The notes beneath the pieces are model-generated. The model was not told the DNA's origin and did not search any database. It saw only the letters and a list, made by a program, of their open reading frames with translations. A program made the position numbers and the translations under genes. A stretch of DNA of 64,000 nucleotides from Geothrix sp. SG200 (GTDB taxonomy: Bacteria; Acidobacteriota; Holophagae; Holophagales; Holophagaceae), in NCBI RefSeq assembly GCF_022808935.1, contig NZ_JAKZFR010000003.1, positions 124,001 through 188,000 on the forward strand, given 5' to 3'. The number at the start of each line of letters is the position of its first letter. Positions within the stretch are counted from its first letter, which is position 1. This document shows, one piece after another, positions 54,382 to 63,165 of this stretch.

Positions 54382-57300
54382 TCAAGGCCCCAGGGGAGCG
54401 GTGAACTGGAGCACCTGACCTGAATCCGTGACCAACAGATCGCCGTCGGCGTTCACGACAATGTCCTGGGGGCGGTACAGGCCGGCATGTGCGGGGGAAC
54501 CGGCCCGCGTCCCCGGCTGGGACGGATTCCCGAGCAGGGTGCTCACTTGGCCGTCCGGCGTGACCAGGCGGATGGCCGCGTTTTCGGTGTCCGCGACGAA
54601 TATGTTTCCCTTCGAATCCACCGCCACGCCACCGGGCGAACGGAAGCGGGCCTCGGAGGCCGGCCCATCGACCCAACCTGCCCCCGCACCCCCGGCGACC
54701 GTGGACACCACACCCTCGGGCGTCATTCTCCGGATGGCATGGCTCCCCTGATCCACGATGATCAGGTCGCCGCTGGGATGGAGGGTGATCCCGCGCAGCG
54801 CCTTGAATCGCGCGGAGGAGCCTGTGCCATCCACATGGCCGTAGCGGCCGCCGGCGAGGGTCACCACCATGCCGCCCGGGGTGACCTTCCGGACATACAG
54901 TTCCGCGATGGTGTAGTCCCCCTCCGAGACGGTGTCCAGGAAGTAGAGGGTCCCCTGCCGATCCCCCACGATGCCCCGGATCTCTCCGGTCCTCGCGTCT
55001 TGAAGTCCGCCATCCCGGATGCCACTCATCAGGGAGAAATGGGTGATCGCCGTGGTGAGGCCCGTGGCCGGGTCGAACCGCCGGAGGTCATTCAGGCTGC
55101 TGAAGTAGAGTCTTCCGGCGGTGTCACAGTAGATCGGCGCTTTGTAGAGACCGGACACCATCGTTCCGAGGGGGACGTCCGTGGACTGGCCCGACCGTGT
55201 CACTTGGCGGACTTTCCCCAACCATCCGTCCGCCACGAATACCGTCCGGTTGGGACCGAGTGCAAGTCCAGACGGCGTGGCAAAGACATCCGGGGCCACA
55301 GGGTCGGCCTGATCAGGGTAGGGGCGGATGAGCCCGGCCAGCGACACGGGGGCCGAACCCGGGGAGATCCTGACCAGCTCGGCGCCCATCCCCTCATGGG
55401 ACGCCCAGAGGTCGCCCTGCGGCGTCACCGTGACACTCGTGTAGTACCCGCTCCCATAGACGCTGCCCTGGCTCTGGGCCAGAGAGCGTGCTTGGAATGC
55501 CTCATCCAGCGTGTAGACGCCGGTCGAGCAGGCGAGGTACACGTCGCCCGCGGCCGAGGCGGCCAGCCCCATCAGGGCGCCGAAAGGCTTGCCGGACTGA
55601 GGGTCTCCGGGAGCGATCGTGGGCCACCGTTCGATGGCCACCCCATCGGTGCCAACCTCATACAGCCAGCCCATGCCGCTCAGGACGATCAACCGGCCAT
55701 CCGGCTTGACCCCGAGGGCCCTCGGGTAGGTCACCCCGGAGGCCGCCACGGAAACCACGCCGGATGGCGAGACCCGGAGCACCTGGTTCGAGTCTTGAAG
55801 GGGAACCAGGAGGTTGCCTGTGAGGTCGAAGGTCATGTCGCCCCGTCCGCCCGATCCGCAGACACCCAGGATCTGAAGGGTGGTGACCTGACCGGAAGCA
55901 TCCATCTGCTTCAGCTTGACCTGCCCCTGGAGGGTGCCGGGAACCGGAACTTCATCCAGGATGTACAGCAGGCCGTTCTGGGTGAGCGCCAGTCCTGCCA
56001 CCTTGGAGAACCGGGCGGAGGCCGCCGGCCCATCCGCGTCGCCCACCGCGCCGTAGCCCCCGCACAGCGTCGTTACCTGACCGTCTGGAGTGACCTGCCG
56101 GATGACCGGGTCGAATTCTTCGGCGAAGATCAGGGTTCCGTCGGCCCGCACGGTCATGGGCCCTGGATGGCTCATGCGGGCTTCACTGCCCTTGCCATCC
56201 AGCGCACCCTGCCCACCCGGCCAACCCGCGAGGCCGTCCAGCCCGCGCGCGGCGGTGCTCACGGAAGCCGTGGCCTTGGCGCCGCCGGTCTCCGCGGTCA
56301 ACAAGAAGGACTGTCGTCGCGTGGGGACTTGCTGCAAGGCTGAACGGCCCAGGACATCCAGCGGCCCCGCCAGGCCCAGGTCATCCTGAAGCGTCAAGCC
56401 GGTCAAAGGCCACTGCGTGAGCCAGGCCAGGGAGGTGGTCTGGCCGAAATCCACCACCGGAGGCACCGCGCTGAACGCTGAGATCGCGGTGCCTGGATCC
56501 TCCACGGAGACGGTGGTTTCCGCCGCCAGGGTCACCCCGAGGTCATTTGCGACGCTCAGCCGGTAGGTGGTGGTGGCGGAAGGCGCCACGGCCAGAGGAA
56601 TCCCCGAGGTGACCGTCCACCCGCCGGGATCCACCCGCCCGGTGCCTCCGGAAAACCAGGGTGACAGCGACACGGGCTGCCCGGCACGGGTGATGGACGA
56701 AGAGGCCGAGAAGCCTCCGATGACCGGGTCGGGAATCAGCCCGAGGACAGCGGATCGGGTGACACCCGACTGCTCCTGACCGTACAGGGCGTTGGTCACC
56801 TGGCAGACGTAGTTCCCGGCTTCGGCCTCGGTCATGAAGGAGACATCGAGATTCCGGGTGGTGGCCCATGGGATGGGCACGCCGTTCCGGGCCCACTGGT
56901 AGGTCAGCGTGCCGTTGCCGGAGGCCTCCAGGCTCAGCTGGGCGGCCCGGTACTGGCCCACCCTCTGATCCTGAGGCTGAGTGAGGATCGCGGGGGCGGA
57001 CGGCAGATCCCGACTGCCCTCGGGAGGGACCTGGAATTCGAGCAGGTTCCCGACGGCGTCCCAGGAATAGTTGTTGTTCGAGAGCCACAGCCGGCCCTGT
57101 GACCAGACCAGGGTTCCCGGATAGACCCACCCTTCGCCGCCGCCCGCGGTGTAGCTGAAGCTGTAGAGCTTGGCGGTTCCTGATTCTGGGAAGCACACCA
57201 GCCTCCCACCGTACCCTGCCACCCAGATCCTGCCCTTGTCGTCGAGCGCCATGAGCCGCTGGGCTCCATTGGGCCCTCGGTAGGGAGAGAAATCGCTCGG

Positions 57301-58179
57301 CCAGACCCGCTGGCTGAACTCGCCCGTGGGTGACAAGCGGACTAAGCCGGAGGTGTGATCGAACACGACGCCGCCCTGGGCATCCAGGAGGAGCTGGGTG
57401 GACTCATTTAGCCTGGCATCCGCATAACGCGTGACCCCCCCGGTGTTCAGATCGATCCGAGTGATGTCGTGGTGGAAGTAGCTCAAAATCCAGGCGGCGT
57501 TGCGCGCCGGATCCACTACCAATCCGGAGTAGGGGAAGGCCACGCTCCGGGCCTCGTCATCCGGACCCCATGGACGGAACAGCATGGGGGTGACGGCATG
57601 GGTGTCCACATTGACCTTGAGGAGGTTGGCCCCCATCGCCGCGACCGCCGGATCGGTGGTTTGTCCACGGTGACCTTCGGCCACGACGTAGAGGTTGCCC
57701 CGCCCATCGGACGCCGTGGAGTTGGCCCAGCCGTAGTACCCCCCGAGCGGCACTTGGACCATGGCGCCGTTCACGAGCGTTTCCGCCATGGGCCAGGTTC
57801 CCCCTCCGACGGCCCACAGACCCTTCTCGTAGACCAGCCAGCGGCCGGTGGTCCTGGGCCCGAAGGGCGTTTCGCCGGTCGCGGGGTTGAAGGTCTGGAC
57901 ACTGCCATTGTTGATGAAGAAGAGCTGCCCGCTGCCGGCCGCCAGCTCCCACGTGGAGGGAACGACGGTGTCGTTCCAGCTTGCCCCCTTGTACGGGTGC
58001 GGGATCGGATAGACCGCTACGGGGGCCGCAAGGGGTTGGGGCGGGGGAGGGGGCGTGTCCCCTCCGCCCGAGGTGCTTCCGGCGGGTGCCGAGCCACCGC
58101 CACCGCCGCAGGAGATGAGACCTGCAAGCAGCACCGCACCTGCGATCTGACGCCACGCGAGGGAATGGTTCGAGTCCAT
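54382..58179 (-). CDS. Large lipoprotein with NHL propeller repeats and Ig-like domain
   Basis: This outer-membrane or cell-surface lipoprotein (1265 aa) has a lipobox LISC (Cys24), a Gly/Ser/Pro-rich linker, an N-terminal propeller-like part (residues 60-390, with WELAAGSGQLFFINNGSVQTF), an immunoglobulin-like domain (about 393-475, typical YQWARNG and AGNYVCQVTN), two further Ig/PKD-like segments (to about 650), and a C-terminal NHL beta-propeller (about 660-1265) with repeats such as PGGVAVDSKGNIFVADTEN. Such proteins usually bind ligands at the cell surface. No catalytic motif is visible. Start ATG 58179 has only a weak ribosome binding site. Confidence 0.85.
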   Translation of the reverse strand: MDSNHSLAWRQIAGAVLLAGLISCGGGGGSAPAGSTSGGGDTPPPPPQPLAAPVAVYPIPHPYKGASWNDTVVPSTWELAAGSGQLFFINNGSVQTFNPATGETPFGPRTTGRWLVYEKGLWAVGGGTWPMAETLVNGAMVQVPLGGYYGWANSTASDGRGNLYVVAEGHRGQTTDPAVAAMGANLLKVNVDTHAVTPMLFRPWGPDDEARSVAFPYSGLVVDPARNAAWILSYFHHDITRIDLNTGGVTRYADARLNESTQLLLDAQGGVVFDHTSGLVRLSPTGEFSQRVWPSDFSPYRGPNGAQRLMALDDKGRIWVAGYGGRLVCFPESGTAKLYSFSYTAGGGEGWVYPGTLVWSQGRLWLSNNNYSWDAVGNLLEFQVPPEGSRDLPSAPAILTQPQDQRVGQYRAAQLSLEASGNGTLTYQWARNGVPIPWATTRNLDVSFMTEAEAGNYVCQVTNALYGQEQSGVTRSAVLGLIPDPVIGGFSASSSITRAGQPVSLSPWFSGGTGRVDPGGWTVTSGIPLAVAPSATTTYRLSVANDLGVTLAAETTVSVEDPGTAISAFSAVPPVVDFGQTTSLAWLTQWPLTGLTLQDDLGLAGPLDVLGRSALQQVPTRRQSFLLTAETGGAKATASVSTAARGLDGLAGWPGGQGALDGKGSEARMSHPGPMTVRADGTLIFAEEFDPVIRQVTPDGQVTTLCGGYGAVGDADGPAASARFSKVAGLALTQNGLLYILDEVPVPGTLQGQVKLKQMDASGQVTTLQILGVCGSGGRGDMTFDLTGNLLVPLQDSNQVLRVSPSGVVSVAASGVTYPRALGVKPDGRLIVLSGMGWLYEVGTDGVAIERWPTIAPGDPQSGKPFGALMGLAASAAGDVYLACSTGVYTLDEAFQARSLAQSQGSVYGSGYYTSVTVTPQGDLWASHEGMGAELVRISPGSAPVSLAGLIRPYPDQADPVAPDVFATPSGLALGPNRTVFVADGWLGKVRQVTRSGQSTDVPLGTMVSGLYKAPIYCDTAGRLYFSSLNDLRRFDPATGLTTAITHFSLMSGIRDGGLQDARTGEIRGIVGDRQGTLYFLDTVSEGDYTIAELYVRKVTPGGMVVTLAGGRYGHVDGTGSSARFKALRGITLHPSGDLIIVDQGSHAIRRMTPEGVVSTVAGGAGAGWVDGPASEARFRSPGGVAVDSKGNIFVADTENAAIRLVTPDGQVSTLLGNPSQPGTRAGSPAHAGLYRPQDIVVNADGDLLVTDSGQVLQFTAPLGP

Positions 58180-58418
58180 GGGGCACCTGAATGAAAACCG
58201 CCGCCGCAGGCACCGGATTGCGGGAAGACCACAGATGGATTCAAGCGGGGAAGAGTTGGGGTCCAACCTTTGCATGATCGCGTCCAGAGCGATAGGCCTG
58301 CTCATTCCTGGAAGTGTCCTGAGATGGGTTCCATTAAATTTACAGCCATCACCAGTCGAGGCACCAGATTTACACATCATCCATTCCACCTAAAAAAGGT
58401 GTGTCGTGAATGAAAAAC

Positions 58419-58553
58419 TGTCCGATCCAGGAAGCATAATCTGTCCACATGGAGCCGATTTCACCCCCTTTTGAGGGTCAAAAATCGACCGAACAGATCC
58501 GGTGTTGGAACCAAAATTTGTCCGATCGTGCAAAGTCGGAAGCATAAGCTGTC
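58419..58553. mobile_element. IS-end-like pair of direct repeats in a low-GC patch
   Basis: TGTCCGATC followed within 3-11 bases by GGAAGCATAA(t/g)CTGTC occurs twice, at 58419-58445 and 58519-58553, exactly 100 bp apart at the first block. Multiple subterminal repeats of this kind starting TGT are seen at IS21-type insertion sequence ends. The patch from about 58380 to 58720 is visibly richer in A and T than the rest of the window. No transposase gene is present, so this would be a remnant or an isolated end. Confidence 0.45.
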
Positions 58554-58726
58554 TGGTTGTGCATAAACATCATAAACTGAATTATTATTCAAATTGAGAG
58601 CGAGCTTTCTTGGTGTAGTGGTGAGATAAAGTGAAATGCCTGACCCGAAGGCTTAATCCACCTTAGCTTCGTGCTGAAAGATATCTCCCAGCCGGGTTCT
58701 CGTAGCTGAGTAGCTGATGCTGCTGG

Positions 58727-59157
58727 ATGAGTGCACCAGTACCCACACCTCAAGCGATGCATCCCGAAGGGCTTGACCCCGGCAGAATGCAGTTTCGACA
58801 ACCTGGTCACATTGGTCGGGCCATGCACAAGGCCGGGATTCCGATGGTGGCCGGTACAGAAGGCAGAGGTCTTGAGCTGATTCGTGAGCTTGAGCTCTAT
58901 GCGCAGACTGGCTTCACTCCCGCGGAGGCTTTCGCATCGGCCACAACTGTTTCAGTTCGCCTTGTTGGAGCTGGCCGGAAGACTGGATTCATTCAGGGCA
59001 GGACGGCTGCGGATCTGGTGTTAATCCAAGGGGACCCTCAAGGCCGTTGGGGATCTACGCAATACACGGCTGGTAGTCATGGATGGGAACCGGATGCATG
59101 CGGATGCCCTCCGATTGGCTGCTGGTTCCCCGGAATGCCAAAGACCGCGATGATTCA
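58727..59157 (+). pseudogene. C-terminal remnant of an amidohydrolase gene
   Basis: The translated stretch from 58727 (VPTPQAMHPEGLDPGRMQF, HKAGIPMVAGTEGRG, ELELYAQTGFTPAEAFASAT, TAADLVLIQGDP) matches the C-terminal part of exported amidohydrolases of the imidazolonepropionase/prolidase type. The N-terminal two thirds with the metal ligands are absent; a stop lies 12 bp upstream of 58727. The end is broken: VVMDGNRMHADALRLAAG continues in the +1 frame from 59073, and PGMPK returns to the first frame near 59130. This pattern of two frameshifts shows a decayed gene. It lies beside the IS-end-like repeats. Confidence 0.8.
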
Positions 59158-59204
59158 ATAGATCCAAATCCCCGGAATCGGTGGCTGATCATGTGGGGGG
59201 AGCG

Positions 59205-60869
59205 TCAACGAACTTCCATCGTTCCCCGCCTCAAGTGGTCCATGGAGATGCAAAAGGATTGCAGCGCCTGACCAGGAATCACCACGGGAGCCCGGAGGAT
59301 GCCCACCTGGAGGGTGTAGATGATGGCGCGTGGAGTCGGGTTGTAGGCGATGACGATCAGGTGCCTCCCGTCCTGGCGGAGGGCGGCGGTGGCGTGGAGG
59401 CCCTCGGAATCAGGGCCCTGCGGGGAGGTTGAAACCCGCACCACCCGGTCCCCAGGCTGGAGGTAGCGGCTGAAGTGCGCCAGCACGTAGTAGAGGGGGG
59501 TGACGTGGGTCTCGCCGCTGGTCGTATCCACCATGATCGGCGCTGCGCAGAAGTTGTTCACGTGGTTCGGACCGCCGCGGCGGTCCAGCACGATGTTCCA
59601 GTCGATCCACCCCACGAAGCCGTGGTTCAGCCCTTCCAGCAGGTCCAGGGCGTAGCGATGTACCGGGGAGTACCTCGGGTGGGCAGGCCGCTCCTCCGGT
59701 GGCGCCCAGTAGAAGCCCCAGTCCGTGGCGGAAGCCCCCCACCACCAGGCCTCGTTCTTCCAGCCCCGGAAGGCACCGCCGGGTGAGCTGTCCTCGGTGC
59801 CGATGGCATCGATGCACCCTTCCGTGTGGAGCAGGGCCTTGGTGGGGTAGCTGGCCCGGAGGTGATCCAGGAGTTCCGTCCGGACGCTGTTGGTGGTGCT
59901 GTACCAGTGGAGGCCGGTGCCCCAGACAAAGGCGGCGGCGGACGGATCGCCCAGCACCGCCTCGCTGAACCGGAGGGCGTTGGCGTCGCGGTTGTGGTCG
60001 AACTGGATGAGCTTCACCCCGGCAAGCCCATGCTTCGCGAACTGAGGCCCCAGATGGAGCTTGATGTAGTCGCGCAGGCCCTCGGCAGTGAATTCCATGC
60101 TCTCCCACTGACCGCCGTTGCCCACCGGCTCATTCTCCGGCGTGACTCCCCAGATGGGCACGCCTTCGGCGCGATAGGCCTGAAGGTACTTCACCATGTA
60201 GCGGGCGAAGGTATCCCAGTGTTCGGGAAGCAGGGTTCCGCCACGGCCCTGTCCGTACCAATCGCGGTTGTCCTTCATCCAGGCGGGCGCGGTCCATGGA
60301 CTTGCCACCACCTTCAGGCCGGGGTTCCGGGCCAGGGCGTCCTTGATGAGTGGAAGAAGGGCGTACTCGGGATCCCTGGCCTCTCTGAACCCCCGTTGGT
60401 CGGGGGCGATGCTGAAGTGTTCCAGGGCTGAGTCTTCGGGCACATCGTCGTAGGAATAGCGGCCCGTCAGGCAGAAGTCGCAGGCGCCGATGTGGGTGCG
60501 AGCCATGGTGAAGCGGGCACCGGTGGGGCCGAAGAACCGGTCGAGGATGCGGCCCCTGGCCGGCTTCGCCAGGTGAGCCAGGACGTAAGCCGAGGACTCC
60601 GTCAGGCCGCCGCCGATGCCCTCGAGGGTCTGGCGCTGGACGGAAGGATCCACGGTGACGGTGACACCCCTGGAGGGACTGCCCTTGGTGAACTTCAAGC
60701 GGGGCATCTGCCGGAAGCGGTCACCCGCCGCACTGGTCTGGACGAACTCAGCCAGCCTGGGGCCGAGGGGCGCGGGTTGTTCGGTGGCGGGGCGGGGCGT
60801 CCCGGCCACCAGCAGGCTGGCCGAGGCCGCACCGAAGGCCAACAGGAGGAGGAACCTGGAGGAGGGCAT
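59205..60869 (-). CDS. Glycoside hydrolase family 30 enzyme
   Basis: This exported beta-glycosidase (554 aa) resembles GH30 glucosylceramidase/endo-1,6-beta-glucanase. A signal peptide begins MPSSRFLLLL. The TIM barrel shows the acid/base Glu in WGVTPENEPVG (about residue 245) and the nucleophile Glu in LLHTEGCIDA (about 349), with IGGGLTESSAYVLA near the start. A C-terminal beta-domain (about 460-540) is typical. ATG 60869 follows AAAGGAG; in-frame starts upstream have no ribosome binding site. It stands with a carbohydrate-binding lipoprotein and another hydrolase-like gene on the same strand. Confidence 0.92.
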   Translation of the reverse strand: MPSSRFLLLLAFGAASASLLVAGTPRPATEQPAPLGPRLAEFVQTSAAGDRFRQMPRLKFTKGSPSRGVTVTVDPSVQRQTLEGIGGGLTESSAYVLAHLAKPARGRILDRFFGPTGARFTMARTHIGACDFCLTGRYSYDDVPEDSALEHFSIAPDQRGFREARDPEYALLPLIKDALARNPGLKVVASPWTAPAWMKDNRDWYGQGRGGTLLPEHWDTFARYMVKYLQAYRAEGVPIWGVTPENEPVGNGGQWESMEFTAEGLRDYIKLHLGPQFAKHGLAGVKLIQFDHNRDANALRFSEAVLGDPSAAAFVWGTGLHWYSTTNSVRTELLDHLRASYPTKALLHTEGCIDAIGTEDSSPGGAFRGWKNEAWWWGASATDWGFYWAPPEERPAHPRYSPVHRYALDLLEGLNHGFVGWIDWNIVLDRRGGPNHVNNFCAAPIMVDTTSGETHVTPLYYVLAHFSRYLQPGDRVVRVSTSPQGPDSEGLHATAALRQDGRHLIVIAYNPTPRAIIYTLQVGILRAPVVIPGQALQSFCISMDHLRRGTMEVR

Positions 60870-60963
60870 GCCGCCTGCTCCTTTCATCAATGCCCGCCGG
60901 GGAGGCGCCCTTGGGATGCGGCGGCCATGGCCAGGGGCGGCGCGGCCTGAGGGGTTAAACCCA

Positions 60964-60998
60964 CACGCCGTCCTGGAGGGTGCCTCCAGAACGGCGTG
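60964..60998. terminator. Long hairpin between the carbohydrate-binding lipoprotein and GH30 genes
   Basis: A 16-bp stem with one mismatch (60964-60979 with 60983-60998) closes a GTG loop. It follows the lipoprotein stop by 30 bp on the minus strand. No T tract follows, so it may attenuate or stabilise the mRNA between the two genes. Confidence 0.5.
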
Positions 60999-61027
60999 CA
61001 GGGGGCATTCACAGGGCCCGGCCTTGC

Positions 61028-62983
61028 TCAATGGAAATAGATGTTGTCCAGGTAGAAGCGCCCGCCGGAGGTGGTGTCGAACTTGAGCTGCCGGATCGTG
61101 GTGAGGTCAAAGCCGCTCTGGGTGATGGGGATTTCCAGGTCCGCCCAGGCGCCCTGGGTGAGCGGCCCCGAGGGGATGGCGTACTCCGTCGCGGCGTTGA
61201 TGGGGTAGACGTTGATGCTGGCGCCGTCGGGGGTCCAGTAACTGATGTGGAGCGTGTTCTTTCCGGTGATGTCGAGGGCGCCGGCCACGCCTCCCGTGGG
61301 GGAGACGTTGATGCCCTGGTAGTTCACGAGGTTCATCAGCTTGATGGTCTTGCCGGCGACGGTGGCGTCCGAGATGGATCCACCTTGGCCCCAGTTGGGA
61401 TTCCAGTCGCCCACGGCGATGTTGGTATAGGTGCCGCTGCTGTTCAGGAGGGAGATGACGCTGGCGGCGGCCAGGCTGGGTGCGGGCGGCAGGGTGGTGG
61501 GGACGGTTGGGGCGTGGAAGTAGATGTTGTCCAGGTAGAATTGGCCAGGTGCCGAGGCCACGAACTTGAGCTGGCGGATCGTGGTGAGGTCGAAGCCGGG
61601 CTGGTCGATGGCGATGTCCAGGTCGGTCCAGCCGCCCTGGGTGAGGGTGCCGGCGTCGATGCCGTACTCCGCGGAGGCGTTGATGGGGAAGATCTGGAGG
61701 TTGGTGCCGTCGGCGGTCCAGTAGCTGAGATGCAGGATGTTCCTGCCAGTGATGTTCAGCACGCCGGTGCCGCCGGGATCCCCGCCGTTGGAGGAGATGG
61801 CCACGCCCTGGTAGTTCACGAGGTTCATCAGCTTGAGCGTCATCCCGTTGATGGTGGTGTCCGTGATCGAACCGCCCTGACCCCAGTTCGGGTTCCAGTT
61901 GTCCACCGGGACGTTGGTGTAGGTGGCGCTGCTGTTGTAGAGGGAGAGGACCTGGGCTGCGGGCTGGGTGGGGGCGGTCGGCGCGTCCGTGGGTGCCACG
62001 GCCACCGGTGAGGCCAGGGGCGGGGCGGAGGGCTGCGAGGTGCCCAGGAAGCAGACGGGCCCCACGAAGAAGACCTGGTCGGAGCCCGGTACATCCCCGA
62101 AGTTGGGGAACAGAGACACCTTGTTGTAGGTGTAGCTGAAGTCGAGGGGATTGGTGCCGGCGGACGGGAGGGCCATGTCGAAGGTGAGGGTCTGCCAGCC
62201 GAGCGTGGCGGTGGCGTCGCTCTCCACGGAGTGCCCGCCGTTGCTCGCATCCTCGACCTTGAGCTTGATGCTCGCGCCGGCGACGGGAGCATAGACCACG
62301 GCGGTCAGCTTGGTGTGGAGGCTGGAGAAGGGAATGGCGCCCACCGAGTCCAGGTAGCCCACCGAAAGGGTGGTGCCGGCCCAGAACTGCGAGCCCGCGG
62401 TCTTGTTGACCTGCAGCACCGGTGTGGACGGCCCGCCTGCCGGAGGGGCGGAGGCGGGGAAGGTGGACACGGTCCCGCCGAAGTCCGTGGCCTTGTAGGT
62501 GAGCCCGGCGGTGTTGAAGTCCAGCACGGCGTACTGGACCGGCACGCTCACCGTGTTGAAGGCCTGGGAGGTGGCGGTGGCGGCCGTGTTGAGGTTCCCG
62601 GCCAGGTCGCTGAAGGAGCCGGCTGGGACGCTGATGTCCATGGTGCCGCTGCTGTCGGGCGTGGGGCTCACGAGGAGGGTGTAGTGGGTGGGATCGACTC
62701 GGACCAGAGAGGTCGCGGCCGTGCCGTTGGTGACGACCACATCGCCCAGGGTGAAGCTCGTGCCCACGGACTCACTGAAGGTGAAAGTCACTGTGATGGG
62801 GGCAGAAACCGCGGAGGCGCTGGTGCCGCTGAGGGTGACAGTGGGAGGGGTCGTGTCGGCCGGCGTGGGCGCCGGGGCCGGGCTCTTGGACTTGCTGGAA
62901 CATCCCACCGAGAGGGCGGTGAAGGCGGCTACGGCCAGGAGCGATCCAGCCAGGAGCATGCTCCGAGTGCGATCGGTCTTCAT
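61028..62983 (-). CDS. Lipoprotein with Ig-like domain and two tandem carbohydrate-binding-like modules
   Basis: This surface lipoprotein (651 aa) has lipobox LSVGC (Cys28), a Ser/Pro/Thr linker, a bacterial Ig-like domain (about residues 45-145), a middle beta domain (about 150-315) and two clearly related C-terminal modules, about 343-485 and 506-651. Both modules share NWNPNWGQGGSI or DWNPNWGQGGSI, LMNLVNYQG and FDLTTIRQLKF...FYLDNIYFH. These resemble beta-sandwich glycan-binding modules; no catalytic residues are obvious. ATG 62983 has AAGGAG upstream. It is probably part of a glycan-uptake or degradation group. Confidence 0.82.
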   Translation of the reverse strand: MKTDRTRSMLLAGSLLAVAAFTALSVGCSSKSKSPAPAPTPADTTPPTVTLSGTSASAVSAPITVTFTFSESVGTSFTLGDVVVTNGTAATSLVRVDPTHYTLLVSPTPDSSGTMDISVPAGSFSDLAGNLNTAATATSQAFNTVSVPVQYAVLDFNTAGLTYKATDFGGTVSTFPASAPPAGGPSTPVLQVNKTAGSQFWAGTTLSVGYLDSVGAIPFSSLHTKLTAVVYAPVAGASIKLKVEDASNGGHSVESDATATLGWQTLTFDMALPSAGTNPLDFSYTYNKVSLFPNFGDVPGSDQVFFVGPVCFLGTSQPSAPPLASPVAVAPTDAPTAPTQPAAQVLSLYNSSATYTNVPVDNWNPNWGQGGSITDTTINGMTLKLMNLVNYQGVAISSNGGDPGGTGVLNITGRNILHLSYWTADGTNLQIFPINASAEYGIDAGTLTQGGWTDLDIAIDQPGFDLTTIRQLKFVASAPGQFYLDNIYFHAPTVPTTLPPAPSLAAASVISLLNSSGTYTNIAVGDWNPNWGQGGSISDATVAGKTIKLMNLVNYQGINVSPTGGVAGALDITGKNTLHISYWTPDGASINVYPINAATEYAIPSGPLTQGAWADLEIPITQSGFDLTTIRQLKFDTTSGGRFYLDNIYFH

Positions 62984-63165
62984 GTGCTCTCCTTCTGTCG
63001 GGTTCGGCTGAAGGCCGAACGGGAACGGGAAACATGTGTTGGGAATCTGTGGCACGTTCAGCCGCAAGCCAGGCCGAAAGGCGGAGCCATCGCGAAAAGT
63101 GCTCCCAGGCTGTTCTCAAAAAATTGGTGGATCAATGGTCTTTTTTGATTTTTCGGAGGCGAAGT

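Noticed and set aside
58589-58828. Small minus-strand frame in the low-GC patch
   Set aside because: No ribosome binding site or known motif, and it overlaps the amidohydrolase remnant in antisense.
59083-59271. Separate small gene at 59083
   Set aside because: It is one of the shifted frames through the decayed amidohydrolase end and has no independent support.
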